Positions 26,259-34,732 of a stretch of DNA of 64,000 nucleotides are shown here, piece by piece. The DNA lies in contig NZ_QEIH01000003.1 of NCBI RefSeq assembly GCF_003260195.1, positions 310,001 to 374,000 on the forward strand, written 5' to 3'. This DNA comes from Lutibacter citreus. Its GTDB lineage: Bacteria; Bacteroidota; Bacteroidia; Flavobacteriales; Flavobacteriaceae. Within the stretch, counting starts at the first letter, position 1; each line of letters begins with the position of its first letter. Below the pieces are notes generated by a model, which saw only the letters and a list, made by a program, of their open reading frames with translations, was not told the origin of the DNA and searched no databases. The position numbers and the translations under genes were made by a program.

Positions 26259-27431
26259 TTATTTTTTTCTAGTTTTATTAGTAAACATAATACCAAATGT
26301 CATAATTAATGATGATATAATAATTACTTGAATAATTAGAGACTTATTAACTATTAAGATACTGTCATTAGGATCAATAGCCAAAAATAGTAGGATAGTA
26401 ATAAGTCCTCTTGGCGCTACAAACAGTAGAGGAGTCAATTTAAGTTTTGATGATTTAAGCTGAATTACACGAAGAACAAAAATTATAGTTACAATGCTTA
26501 AAGACCATATTAAAGTTTTTGTATTAAGAATTTCAGAAGTTTTTAGCATATAACCAAAAAGGATAAAGAACAATGCACGAATTAGAAAGGCACCTTCAAT
26601 TGTAAGCGCTTTAAATTTTTGAATTTCATCCCTAATATCCTTTGTATCAAATTTATTTATCCATTTTATACGCTTAAATTCTCCTAAATTACCAATAGAT
26701 AATCCAAAAATTAGGATAAAAATAAGAGCGGGAAGGTGGTATACTTTAGAAATAGCATAAATGAGAATTACTAATAAAATTATAGGAACAAACTTCACAT
26801 GATGATCAATTTTGCTGAGTAAGCGAGAAAGCACAATTGTAGCAATAAAAGAAACAGTTATCATGATAGCGAACTTTAAACCAAAGAATCCAAAAGATGA
26901 TAGTTCAATACTTTCATTTAAAGCAATGAAATTAAAAAATAGGACTCCTAAAATATCCGATAAACTACTTTCATAGGTCGTAAATTCCCTATCAAATGTT
27001 GTCAAGTTTCTAGCGCTGGGAATTGCTATAGCACTGCTAATGATACATAAGGGAATGGCATTAATTAAACTAATTTTAAAGGAATAATTACCATAATACT
27101 GAAACATAAAAGCAAGTAATAATGCCATTCCTACCATTGGAAATAATGCTCCCATCAGGGATTTTTTCACTAGACCAACCTTTGATTTATTGTATTCCAA
27201 TTCTAATGAACCTTCAAGTACAATTAGCACAAGACCTATTGTTGCCAATATTGGTAACAGTTCAGTAAAGTCAGGAAGTTCAAATTTTAAAAGGAGGGTG
27301 ACTTGTTTTATACTCCAACCTAATAATAACAGTAGAATTACGGAGGGTATATTGGTTTTTGAAGCAGTGAGATTAAATATGTATGCTATAAGTAGTAGCG
27401 AGCAAAACGCAATTATAATAGTGTATGTCAT
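26259..27431 (-). CDS. Cation/proton antiporter (CPA family)
   Basis: 390 residues with 10-12 predicted membrane helices and almost no soluble part. The start (MTYTIIIAFCSLLLIAYIFN) leads to IPSVILLLLLGW and LPILATIGLVLIVLEGSLEL, the usual opening of Na+/H+ exchangers. SSAIAIPSARNL and TYESSLSDILGVLFFNF follow in the core where CPA1/CPA2 antiporters carry their ion-binding acidic residues. PRGLITILLFLAI is the conserved end-of-core motif. It lacks the C-terminal TrkA-N or regulatory tail seen in some relatives. It probably exchanges Na+ or K+ for protons across the inner membrane. It stands alone on the minus strand, 89 bases downstream of the small eRF1-like gene. Confidence 0.82.
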   Translation of the reverse strand: MTYTIIIAFCSLLLIAYIFNLTASKTNIPSVILLLLLGWSIKQVTLLLKFELPDFTELLPILATIGLVLIVLEGSLELEYNKSKVGLVKKSLMGALFPMVGMALLLAFMFQYYGNYSFKISLINAIPLCIISSAIAIPSARNLTTFDREFTTYESSLSDILGVLFFNFIALNESIELSSFGFFGLKFAIMITVSFIATIVLSRLLSKIDHHVKFVPIILLVILIYAISKVYHLPALIFILIFGLSIGNLGEFKRIKWINKFDTKDIRDEIQKFKALTIEGAFLIRALFFILFGYMLKTSEILNTKTLIWSLSIVTIIFVLRVIQLKSSKLKLTPLLFVAPRGLITILLFLAIDPNDSILIVNKSLIIQVIIISSLIMTFGIMFTNKTRKK

Positions 27432-27520
27432 TTTAAATTGTTACTACATTGTTTTATAAATATTGCTATAAGAGCGTTTAATTGACTATTTTCTTAATTA
27501 CTGCTTGGGCATTTTTATAT

Positions 27521-27898
27521 TTATATATTTTTGAAATGATTTGTTACAAAGGCATCTTTTTCATTGTCGGTCATTTTATCTCTTGGTTCAATGTCAATTT
27601 TAATATTCTTAAAATGTAAATCTTTTTTTAAGTAATTGTGCAGTTCTACTTTTGCGTTTGTTGGCCCAAACAAAAGCACATGGTTGTATTTTATAATTTC
27701 ATCTGCTATTTCTTTGTAATATGCTTCATGCATTTGCTGTCTTTTGTTATGCATAAGGCTTTCGCTTGTATTTAATGCTTCTTCTTTTGTTTCTGAAGTA
27801 AATTTTGAGACAATAGTTCGTGATTCGTTTTTTGAATTTATATCAATTAAATTAGCAACTGAATGATCCATCCAGATACCTAAATTATTATTTTTCAT
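27521..27898 (-). CDS. Small eRF1/host-attachment-like protein, function unknown
   Basis: 125 residues, soluble. The beginning GIWMDHSVANLIDI resembles the first strand and loop of eRF1-domain-2/bacterial host-attachment-type folds, which start G-x-W-x-D-H. The end HVLLFGPTNAKVELHNYLKKD followed by KIDIEPRDKMTD matches the second half of that fold. It starts 12 bases after the HPF/RaiA-like gene and is co-transcribed with it, pointing to a ribosome-associated or stress role. I do not recognise a named family with certainty. Confidence 0.6.
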   Translation of the reverse strand: MKNNNLGIWMDHSVANLIDINSKNESRTIVSKFTSETKEEALNTSESLMHNKRQQMHEAYYKEIADEIIKYNHVLLFGPTNAKVELHNYLKKDLHFKNIKIDIEPRDKMTDNEKDAFVTNHFKNI

Positions 27899-27909
27899 TA
27901 TGTTAAGTT

Positions 27910-28224
27910 TTAGTGTTTTTGAATTTTTCCAAGAATACTTTCTATAGCGGTTTTAATTTTATCAATAGCACCGGTTACAGCCATATCCATGGTGTTTGCC
28001 TGATTCGTGATAGCTATAGGTTGTTTGCCCTCAAGTCTGGCTTCTAGTAGACAAGATATACTATTAAATCCATCCTTTTTCCCATTTTCATCTTTAAAAT
28101 GAACCTCTATTCTGGTAATATGAGATTCGAACCTTTGTAATGCTTCAGTAATTTGAGAAATAAAAAAATCGGAACTTCTTTTTTCTCCCGTAAGAGTTTT
28201 GTCTGTATTTATTTGGATTGTCAT
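27910..28224 (-). CDS. HPF/RaiA-family ribosome hibernation factor
   Basis: 104 residues, the size of the short HPF/RaiA (S30EA) proteins. It has the beta-alpha-beta order of the family: MTIQINTDKTL, a helix with FISQITEALQRFESHITRIEVHF, then NSISCLLEARLEGKQPIAIT and a final helix DMAVTGAIDKIKTAIES. HPF/RaiA proteins bind the small ribosomal subunit in stationary phase and block tRNA and mRNA sites. The first part is slightly diverged, and it lacks the long C-terminal extension of dimer-forming HPF. It lies with several small basic proteins on the minus strand, 12 bases from the eRF1-like gene. Confidence 0.75.
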   Translation of the reverse strand: MTIQINTDKTLTGEKRSSDFFISQITEALQRFESHITRIEVHFKDENGKKDGFNSISCLLEARLEGKQPIAITNQANTMDMAVTGAIDKIKTAIESILGKIQKH

Positions 28225-28237
28225 ATTTTATAGTTTT

Positions 28238-28405
28238 TTAATGTTCTTTTGCATAAGTTTCTAATAAATTATTTAAGGAATCTAGATAATATTTTAGTGC
28301 TTTGTTACTGACACCTTTGTTAGTATTCGATTGGAAGTTTCTTGGTATTTTATCCATGTATTTAATCAGTTCTGGATAATCCTCTTGAGTTTTTAAGGTA
28401 GTCAA
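28238..28405 (-). pseudogene. Fragment related to the 74-residue protein at 55496
   Basis: Between a TAG upstream and TAA at 28238 a frame of about 55 residues reads LTTLKTQEDYPELIKYMDKIPRN, later ALKYYLDSLNNLLETY. It aligns with the protein at 55496-55720 (LTTRIETNYPELYRSLDENP, later MEDYLQTLKDILKHY). The first 13 or so residues of that protein have no counterpart, and no ATG occurs before the match; only a TTG at 28405 could start it. It is either a truncated copy or a short gene with an unusual start. Confidence 0.4.
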
Positions 28406-28509
28406 TCGGATGTTCTAATTAAGGTTATTTTTAGATTCTATTTTCTATAGGTTTTTAAAATTAAAAAAATCTTTAGTTTAAGGCTGCTTTTAGTCAATAT
28501 TCTAATGAA

Positions 28510-28746
28510 TTAACAAACTATTCCTTGTTGCTTTATTCCTGTTTTTTGAGCTTTATTGGAAAGGGTTACTTGACCATGGGCGGCAATTGTGCTTTTTTCC
28601 GCTTTTTGATGGTTTCCTTCTTCATAATGGGAGGCGGCTTCTAGATGGAATTTTGAAGCCGCTTGTAAATGTTTTGCTGCTTTTCTATGCTTTTTAATCC
28701 TTATTAGGTTTTTTTCTATTGTATCACTTACTTTATGTCTTTTCAT
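28510..28746 (-). CDS. Small basic histidine/alanine-rich protein, unknown
   Basis: 78 residues, strongly basic and probably one long helix or helical hairpin: IRIKKHRKAAKHLQAASKFH, then EAASHYEEGNHQKAEKSTIA. The repeated K/H-x-x-A-A spacing is typical of small stress-associated proteins in flavobacteria, but I know of no function. No signal peptide or membrane segment. It lies between a still smaller basic protein (28764-28907) and the HPF cluster on the same strand and probably belongs to that transcription unit. Confidence 0.6.
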   Translation of the reverse strand: MKRHKVSDTIEKNLIRIKKHRKAAKHLQAASKFHLEAASHYEEGNHQKAEKSTIAAHGQVTLSNKAQKTGIKQQGIVC

Positions 28747-28763
28747 ATTTGTTTCGTTGTTTT

Positions 28764-28907
28764 TTATTTTTTGTTTTGTTGTTTTTTTATTGTAGTCTTC
28801 TCAATATCAAAATGGTCATTTAATTGATTAATATTACCAGTTGGATTTGTTGGATGCGTCTGTTGTTTTGTTCTTTTGAATTTCTTTCTATCTTTAATCA
28901 TTCCCAT
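28764..28907 (-). CDS. Candidate 47-residue basic protein
   Basis: An ATG at 28907 opens a 47-residue frame: MGMIKDRKKFKRTKQQTHP, then NPTGNINQLNDHFDIEKT and a lysine/glutamine-rich end. The composition (basic start, NPTGN motif) is coding-like and unlike the AT-rich spacers around it. It starts 18 bases upstream of the 78-residue gene and would be the first gene of the stress-related run. A start at the third codon is equally possible. No relative recognised. Confidence 0.45.
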   Translation of the reverse strand: MGMIKDRKKFKRTKQQTHPTNPTGNINQLNDHFDIEKTTIKKQQNKK

Positions 28908-28944
28908 GTTATTTGTTTTAATGGTTCATTGATAGTATAAAGAT

Positions 28945-28976
28945 TTAAGACTAAAACATTGCCAATATTGTCTTAA
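28945..28976 (-). promoter_or_regulatory. Inverted repeat TTAAGAC-N18-GTCTTAA upstream of the small-protein/HPF run
   Basis: The seven-base arms at 28945-28951 and 28970-28976 match perfectly and flank ATTGCCAAT. The element lies 38 bases upstream of the first small gene and could be an operator for the minus-strand run. No factor is suggested by the sequence. Confidence 0.35.
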
Positions 28977-29123
28977 AACCAAAGAATTATGTTAAATAGG
29001 CTTAACCATTAACATACTTTATTAAGATTAATTTTAGCTAATTTTTTTATTGGAAGCGATTAATATAACGTCTAATTTCTCTGTTATTCTGATTAGAGTT
29101 ATATAGTTTTTTTTAGTCAGTGT

Positions 29124-29390
29124 TCATTTTGTGTTTTCATAAGTGACTATAATTAATATTTTAATTTTTAGGAAACCTATTTCAGGTCTTGCATGACCTA
29201 ATAATTCTTGAATTAATCTTAAGTCAATATTTATATACTCTAAAAAAAAATTAATATCCCTATTTTTTAATTTCGAAATTTGTTTAGACTGAATATCGGT
29301 TATAGAACCTTCAACAAAACTAGTATGCGTTTTTACAGTAAGGCACTTAGTTCTAGAATATCCATTTTTATTTATCTTGAGATTTTTGAA
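29124..29390 (-). pseudogene. Remnant of a tyrosine recombinase (phage integrase) C-terminus
   Basis: An open frame without start codon, bounded by TAA upstream and TGA at 29124, contains INIDLRLIQELLGHARPEI. This matches the DLR-x-IQ-x-LLGH motif of tyrosine recombinases, which holds the second catalytic histidine. The region before it (KNGYSRTKCLTVKTH) is not clearly part of the catalytic domain, and the terminal Tyr motif does not follow, so the gene is broken on both sides. Confidence 0.5.
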
Positions 29391-29545
29391 TTATATCATT
29401 CATATTTTATTGATACTTTTTTATTAGGAGGTTTGTTTTATATCGTTTTAATCTAAAAGTCAATAATAAAACCTACAAATACTATTAGTATAAATAATTA
29501 AGCTGTTTTGCATCATTTTTGATAACTAATTTCAAAAATAATTAA

Positions 29546-30091
29546 ATGAGAAAATTATTAACAGTAGTGGTGTTTTGTTTTGGGATAATGAATTGTAGTT
29601 ACGCTCAAGAATTAACACTTAAAAAGGTAGAGTCAAAACATTTTAAAAATTTATATAAAGTTAATGAAGTTCTGTATAGATCGGAACAACCAAGTAAAAA
29701 AGGTTTTAAGGAGGTTGAATTAATAGGAGTGAAGACTATTCTTAATTTAAGACGACTTAAAAATAACATAAAAAAAGCTAAAGACTTCAATTTTAATTTG
29801 GTGCACCATCCAATTAAGACAAAACTTTTAAATGAAAATGATATTTTAAAAGCTTTAAGTGTTATTAAAAATTCGGATCAACCAGTTTTGGTGCATTGTT
29901 GGCACGGATCAGATAGAACAGGAACTATTATAGCAGCTTATAGAATGGTTGTTGATAATTGGTCTAAAGAGCAAGCAATTAAAGAATTTAGGAAGGATAA
30001 TTTAGGTTATCATTATAAAATGTATCCTAATTTATTGGTTTTGCTGAAAAACTTAAATATTAATAAAATGAAAATTGATCTAAATAGCTAA
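29546..30091 (+). CDS. Secreted dual-specificity/tyrosine phosphatase
   Basis: 181 residues. A signal peptide (MRKLLTVVVFCFGIM to SYAQ) is followed by a compact cysteine-phosphatase domain: YRSEQPSKKGFKEVELIGVK, TILNLR, then the P-loop VHCWHGSDRTG (H-C-x5-R) with the catalytic cysteine and arginine. The general-acid loop is probably in the segment HHPIKTKL. The family (DSPc/DUF442-like) includes bacterial periplasmic phosphatases acting on phosphotyrosine, inositol phosphates or lipid phosphates; the substrate here is unknown. It stands alone on the plus strand, with a short hairpin starting at its last base. Its promoter shares 20 of 23 bases with the ferritin promoter (see findings). Confidence 0.82.
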   Translation: MRKLLTVVVFCFGIMNCSYAQELTLKKVESKHFKNLYKVNEVLYRSEQPSKKGFKEVELIGVKTILNLRRLKNNIKKAKDFNFNLVHHPIKTKLLNENDILKALSVIKNSDQPVLVHCWHGSDRTGTIIAAYRMVVDNWSKEQAIKEFRKDNLGYHYKMYPNLLVLLKNLNINKMKIDLNS

Positions 30092-30105
30092 GTCTAGTTT
30101 AGACT
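30091..30105 (+). terminator. Short hairpin after the phosphatase gene
   Basis: AGTCTA (30091-30096) pairs with TAGACT (30100-30105) around GTT, followed by TTT. The stem has only six pairs, so it is a weak terminator candidate. Confidence 0.35.
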
Positions 30106-30151
30106 TTTCTGATGAAATATTAAAAAATAAATTAAAAATTAAATTATAGTA

Positions 30152-30181
30152 TTGTTTATCAAAAAATTAGCGTTACATTTG
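30152..30181 (+). promoter_or_regulatory. Promoter of the cold-shock gene
   Basis: TTG at 30152-30154 and TACATTTG at 30174-30181 match the Bacteroidota -33/-7 consensus (TTG and TAnnTTTG) with 19 bases between. The start codon is 38 bases further on, giving a short 5' leader of about 30 bases. Confidence 0.65.
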
Positions 30182-30218
30182 CGCCATAATTAAGTATTAT
30201 AAATTAAATTACATTAAA

Positions 30219-30410
30219 ATGAGTAAAGGAACAGTAAAGTTTTTCAATGAAACTAAAGGATTTGGATTTATCACAGAAGAAGGAGTTGAAAAAGACCACT
30301 TTGTACACATTTCAGGATTAATTGATGAAATTCGTGAAGGCGATGAAGTTGAATTTGATCTACAAGAAGGAAACAAAGGATTAAACGCAGTGAACGTAAA
30401 AGTTATCTAA
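30219..30410 (+). CDS. Cold-shock domain protein (CspA family)
   Basis: 63 residues forming a single OB-fold cold-shock domain. RNP1 is KGFGFI and RNP2 is HFVHIS, in the order MSKGTVKFFNETKGFGFI then DHFVHISGL, with the usual end GLNAVNV. CspA-type proteins bind single-stranded RNA and act as RNA chaperones, often at low temperature or in stationary phase. The gene is monocistronic, with its own -33/-7 promoter and a strong terminator 20 bases after the stop codon. Confidence 0.95.
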   Translation: MSKGTVKFFNETKGFGFITEEGVEKDHFVHISGLIDEIREGDEVEFDLQEGNKGLNAVNVKVI

Positions 30411-30430
30411 TACATATACTTCAAGTTTTC

Positions 30431-30463
30431 AAAAAGCCCATCATAAATGATGGGCTTTTTTTG
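30431..30463 (+). terminator. Strong rho-independent terminator of the cold-shock gene
   Basis: AGCCCATCAT and ATGATGGGCT pair perfectly around AA and are followed by a run of T. An A-run precedes the stem, so it may also stop minus-strand transcription coming from 30622. Confidence 0.9.
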
Positions 30464-30621
30464 TTTTTAATTGTAAATAAGTATTTTTTTATAATATAAT
30501 TCTTTAAAATGGGTTTTAATAGAAACTTCATTTACTTATAGGTAATTAAATAGAATTTGAGGTTTAGATTAAGTGGTGTATTTAAATTAAGAGCTAGTTT
30601 TGTATAGTATAAAGTTTTATT

Positions 30622-31461
30622 TTATGAATTACATAACATATGTATTTCATCTAAAACTAATCCTTTTTGTTTTTCTGAGATAGATAGTTGATTAAGTGAA
30701 TTAGGGATTTCGGAAAGCTCTTTTACCAAAATAATACCTTTTTCTATAAGATGTGATTTTTCTTTTTTTGTTAAAGTTGTTAAAGTGGTAATGGGATATA
30801 AACCATATTTATTAATATTTTCTTTTATTCCGTTATTTATAGGATAATCCCAACTTAACAACGTTAAATCTACACACTTTGAGTAGTCTATTGCATCTTT
30901 TGAAAATCGTGTATTGGTTACCAACCAACCTTGTTTTAAGTGGGTTGTTTTATCTGAATTATTCCAAATATTTTGAACATCAATAAATCTAGAATTTATA
31001 TATAAAGGAATTCTCACATTATTTACAGCTGAAGAATCTTTATGAAATTTACATTCCACAGTATAAACATTACCATCTTTTTCAGCTAAAACATCTATTT
31101 CATGGGTAATACATGCTCCTTTTAATATTTCACCAATTTTAGTTTTATATCCTTTTTGCTTTAATAATGCGCTTACCAATTTTTCAAAAGGAAAACCAGT
31201 TGGTCCTAATTCAAAAATAGCTCTTTTTAAACTGTATTTTGAAGCAGAAATTCGGTTGTTTTTTTTTAATAAACGAAAAGCTTTTTTATAAATTAAGTTT
31301 GTTGAAATTCCATCGTATAAATCTGGGGCAATACGTATAATGATTTTTTCAATTTCGTGTGGAGTTGCTCCACTATTTTTTAATGAGGTTTTTAATTTTT
31401 GTGTTGAAAAGGGTTCTAATTCACCCGATTTTTTTTTAACGTTTACAATTATATCGTTCAT
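30622..31461 (-). CDS. ATP-cone domain fused to PD-(D/E)XK nuclease-like domain
   Basis: 279 residues. The first 90 residues are an ATP-cone: VNVKKKSGELEPFSTQKLKTSL, then IRIAPDLYDGIST and SASKYSLKRAIFELGPTGFPFEKLV, as at the N-termini of ribonucleotide reductases and NrdR. A restriction-endonuclease-like domain follows (about 95-215), with HEIDVLAE and VECKFH supplying the D and E-x-K of the active site. A C-terminal helix pair (TKKEKSHLIEKGI) follows. Stand-alone fusions of this kind are seen in Bacteroidota; their role is unknown, with nucleotide-gated DNA cleavage an obvious guess. No methylase is nearby. It ends the minus-strand run, 20 bases after the OMPLA-like gene. Confidence 0.75.
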   Translation of the reverse strand: MNDIIVNVKKKSGELEPFSTQKLKTSLKNSGATPHEIEKIIIRIAPDLYDGISTNLIYKKAFRLLKKNNRISASKYSLKRAIFELGPTGFPFEKLVSALLKQKGYKTKIGEILKGACITHEIDVLAEKDGNVYTVECKFHKDSSAVNNVRIPLYINSRFIDVQNIWNNSDKTTHLKQGWLVTNTRFSKDAIDYSKCVDLTLLSWDYPINNGIKENINKYGLYPITTLTTLTKKEKSHLIEKGIILVKELSEIPNSLNQLSISEKQKGLVLDEIHMLCNS

Positions 31462-31481
31462 GTTTTATTAGTTAGTTGTTC

Positions 31482-32378
31482 TTAAAAGCGTAAAATTTCA
31501 GTCATTAGTCCAAATCTTATAATATCTAATCTATTTTGAAAATTAATATTGTAATAATCATTGCCATGGTAAAATTGAACAAATAATCCAATATCTTCTA
31601 AAAATTTTGGATGGTAATATATTGTTAGACTTGCATTTAATCTATTTATGTTAAAAGTATCTAAATTATTTATAGCATCAAACATCCAGGTAGTTTCTAA
31701 TTTTAAAGAAATGGCAGGTCTTTTTTCGGATATTAAGTTTGGAAAAGGAAGTTTTATAGCCTGAAATGTGTTTTTCCACCTAAACCCGCTATAAACTCCA
31801 TGTAAATTTCTAATCATCCAATTTTTTGGGTGAAGTTCAATTGAGCTTTTAAAAAAATTAAAAGCATTTAAGGATTTACTGAATGATGAATTGATAAAAC
31901 CTAATTCAATAAAATTTGTTGAAAAACTCCCTGTATTTAAATTAATATTTCCATCTTCGTTAAAGAAATTTCCATCCTGCCCGTTTGAATGGTGTGCAAT
32001 TCTACCAAATAAAGTAAGTTTTTTTGAAGCTTGTTTATTCCCTGTTAAATAGTAAAATGTTAGTTGGGGTATATAACTAGGTGTGCGTACTGGATAAGAA
32101 TATTCATTGTACATTCTTATAATTATTTGGGGAGTGAAAACCCCCATTAACCTGGAATCTTTTCGTTTTTTTATTACAAAACTAGGACTAACATTAGCTT
32201 CAAACAATAGGGGAGCAATAGCGCCAATATCTGTTGGAAAAGTAACGTAGCTGTCACTTTGATTAATTAATGCTATTTTTATAAGTTCTAATTTTAAAGA
32301 ATCATTTTTTATTTGTTGCGAATAAGTAGAGGGAATAAAAAAAAATGCCAAAATAAAGATATAAAAATACTTTCTCAT
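31482..32378 (-). CDS. Outer-membrane phospholipase A (OMPLA)-like beta-barrel
   Basis: 298 residues with a signal peptide ending STYSQ and about 12 alternating amphipathic strands rich in aromatic residues. The segment IAHHSNGQDGNFF has the H-x-S-N-G active-site pattern of OMPLA (PldA) in about the right place. GSFSTNFIELGF follows, and strands such as KLTLFGRIAHH and LNASLTIYYHPKF support a barrel. PldA removes acyl chains from misplaced phospholipids in the outer leaflet. It lies 80 bases downstream of the ABC permease genes and may be transcribed with them, though a link to efflux is not obvious. Other barrels cannot be ruled out. Confidence 0.55.
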   Translation of the reverse strand: MRKYFYIFILAFFFIPSTYSQQIKNDSLKLELIKIALINQSDSYVTFPTDIGAIAPLLFEANVSPSFVIKKRKDSRLMGVFTPQIIIRMYNEYSYPVRTPSYIPQLTFYYLTGNKQASKKLTLFGRIAHHSNGQDGNFFNEDGNINLNTGSFSTNFIELGFINSSFSKSLNAFNFFKSSIELHPKNWMIRNLHGVYSGFRWKNTFQAIKLPFPNLISEKRPAISLKLETTWMFDAINNLDTFNINRLNASLTIYYHPKFLEDIGLFVQFYHGNDYYNINFQNRLDIIRFGLMTEILRF

Positions 32379-32458
32379 ATTTGCTAAGTTATTAATAGTA
32401 AGATACTTTTATTTTGTTAAAGAAATTAGAACTTATCGAAAAAAATGTTTTAAAAAAT

Positions 32459-33580
32459 TTATGTTGTTTTTTTATAACTCCAAACAGCTAATCCATTCAT
32501 TATAAAAGCGTAAAGTAATGTTTTTAATAATTGAGGTATAATATCTACAAAACCAGATCCTTTTAACATTACCATTCTCATTACTTCTACAAAGTATTTT
32601 ATAGGATTAAAGTCAGTAATATATTGCGCCCATATTGGCATACTTTCAATTGGGGTAAACAAACCACTCATTAAAATAAAAATAACCATAAAAAACCATG
32701 CAATAAACATTGCTTGCTGTTGTGTGTCTGTAAAGTTTGAAATAAATAAACCAATTCCTAAAACTACTAAAATGTAAATGGATGTATAAAAATACATTAG
32801 GCCTAAACTACCAATCATTGGAACATTAAAAACAAGTTTAGCAATTATTAATCCTACTGTTAGTAATCCTAAACCAATTACCCAAAACGGAAAAAGTTTA
32901 CCAATTATAAATTGACTTTTTTTAATTGGTGTAACATTAATTTGCTCTAAGGTTCCAATTTCTTTTTCTCTAACAATATTCATTCCTGACAGGAATAAGG
33001 TAATCATAGTAACCAATAAAACTAATATACCGGGAACCATAAAGGTTTTATAATTTAATGTTTTATTATACCAAAAGGAAGGAATAGTAGTGATGTTAAT
33101 AGATTGAACTTGCATATCAGATGGTTGCATTAATTCAATTTTTAGCTTTTTATTAAAGCTCTGAATTATTTGTGTAACATATACATTTTCTAAACCTGCA
33201 GCAGCTCCATCAATAGCATTTATAGTTACTCCTATATTATTATTCTTTTCAACTTGTAAATCGCGTTCAAAATAAGAGGGAATTGTTATTAATACATCAA
33301 CTTCACCTTTAAGTATGGCGTTATTCGCAAATTTTTCTGTAGGATAATTAGTTAACACATTAAAATATGTAGAAGCATTAAATTTTTCAATTAAAGCCCT
33401 TGATGTTGTTGTATGATCATAATCTACATACCCAAATTTAATATTTTTAACATCAAAAGTAGCTGCGTTTGCTAATATTAAAAGCTGAATTATAGGCATT
33501 ACAAATATTATAGGCAACATAGCTTTATTTCTAAAGATTTGCTTAAACTCTTTTTGTATGATATAAAGTATTGTTTTCAT
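32459..33580 (-). CDS. ABC-2 type permease (YbhR-like), last of the efflux operon
   Basis: 373 residues. One N-terminal membrane helix (MLPIIFVMPIIQLLILANAA), a large loop of about 150 residues outside the membrane, then five C-terminal helices. The loop-to-helix motif REKEIGTLEQINVTPIKKSQFIIGK is the ABC-2/DrrB signature, and SGLFTPIESMPIWAQYITDFNPIKYF ends it. It pairs with the upstream permease to make the transmembrane channel. The two genes overlap by one base (TAATG type), so they are translationally coupled. Confidence 0.85.
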   Translation of the reverse strand: MKTILYIIQKEFKQIFRNKAMLPIIFVMPIIQLLILANAATFDVKNIKFGYVDYDHTTTSRALIEKFNASTYFNVLTNYPTEKFANNAILKGEVDVLITIPSYFERDLQVEKNNNIGVTINAIDGAAAGLENVYVTQIIQSFNKKLKIELMQPSDMQVQSINITTIPSFWYNKTLNYKTFMVPGILVLLVTMITLFLSGMNIVREKEIGTLEQINVTPIKKSQFIIGKLFPFWVIGLGLLTVGLIIAKLVFNVPMIGSLGLMYFYTSIYILVVLGIGLFISNFTDTQQQAMFIAWFFMVIFILMSGLFTPIESMPIWAQYITDFNPIKYFVEVMRMVMLKGSGFVDIIPQLLKTLLYAFIMNGLAVWSYKKTT

Positions 33581-34686
33581 TACTCTAGTCTAATTTTATA
33601 TTTTTTAACACTCAAGCCAATAAAAAACACTGTCATTCCCAATAAAATAAGAGTTTCTTTCCATATATATTGTAGCCCAACACCTTTTAGCATAATTGCT
33701 TTAATAATAATAATAAACCACTTAGCGGGAATAATGTTACTTATAATTTGTAATGGTAAAGGCATACTTGTAACGGGGAAAATAAAACCAGATAATAGAA
33801 TAACGGGTAACATTAGTCCCATTAAAGATATCATCATTGCTGTTTGCTGTGTAGCTGATATGGTTGAAATTAAAATACCCAATGCTAATGATGTAATTAT
33901 AAATAGTACACTTTCCAATCCTAATAAAAATAAACTTCCTTGAACAGGCATTTTAAAAATAAATAAGCTTAAAATAATGATAACAACAGCATTTATAATA
34001 GATAGAAAGATATAAGGAAACACCTTACCAATTATTACTTGTAAAGGTTTTAACGGAGATACTAATAAAATTTCCATAGTACCTAGTTCCTTTTCTCGGG
34101 TAATAGAAATTGAAGTCATCATTGCAGAAACCAACATAAGAATTATAGTCATTACTCCAGGAACAAACATATATACACTCTTTAACTCAGGATTAAATAC
34201 CATACGAGATTGCGGTGTAATTTGGTAAGCAGAAGTACTATTTTTATTTTGTTCTCTAAGATAATTTTGAAGAATGGCATTCACATAATTACTTATGGTA
34301 TTGGCTGTGTTTGGGTCCGTAGCATCTGTGATTACTTGTATATTTGAATGATTTTCTTTTATTAAATTTTTGCTAAAATCTTTTTCGAAATTTAAAACGG
34401 CTTTTACTTTACCTTTTTTAAAAACCGATTTTATGTCTGATTCTTTTTCAATAAATTGATCGATACTAAAATATTTTGATGCAGATATTTTATTGATAAT
34501 TTCTTTAGTTGTCGCATCTTTAGAATGATCTAAAACAGCAATATCTACATTGTTAATTTCATTAGTAATAGCGAATCCAAAAAGTAAAATTTGAGCTATT
34601 GGCATTCCAAAGAGAATAAACAATGAACGTTTATCTCTAAAAATATGGTAGAATTCTTTTTTTATGAAGCCTATAAATCTTTTCAC
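33580..34686 (-). CDS. ABC-2 type permease (YbhS-like)
   Basis: 368 residues with the same plan as its partner: an N-terminal helix (SLFILFGMPIAQILLFGFAI), a periplasmic loop of about 150 residues, then the signature TREKELGTMEILLVSPLKPLQVIIGK and a five-helix membrane domain with GFIFPVTSMPLPLQIISNI. Members of this family export drugs, lipids or Na+ with two nucleotide-binding domains. It lies 46 bases downstream of the second ATPase gene and overlaps the other permease by one base. Confidence 0.86.
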   Translation of the reverse strand: MKRFIGFIKKEFYHIFRDKRSLFILFGMPIAQILLFGFAITNEINNVDIAVLDHSKDATTKEIINKISASKYFSIDQFIEKESDIKSVFKKGKVKAVLNFEKDFSKNLIKENHSNIQVITDATDPNTANTISNYVNAILQNYLREQNKNSTSAYQITPQSRMVFNPELKSVYMFVPGVMTIILMLVSAMMTSISITREKELGTMEILLVSPLKPLQVIIGKVFPYIFLSIINAVVIIILSLFIFKMPVQGSLFLLGLESVLFIITSLALGILISTISATQQTAMMISLMGLMLPVILLSGFIFPVTSMPLPLQIISNIIPAKWFIIIIKAIMLKGVGLQYIWKETLILLGMTVFFIGLSVKKYKIRLE

Positions 34687-34732
34687 GTTTGTATAATTTT
34701 AATAGAGATTTTAAATTTTGTTAAACCTTGTT

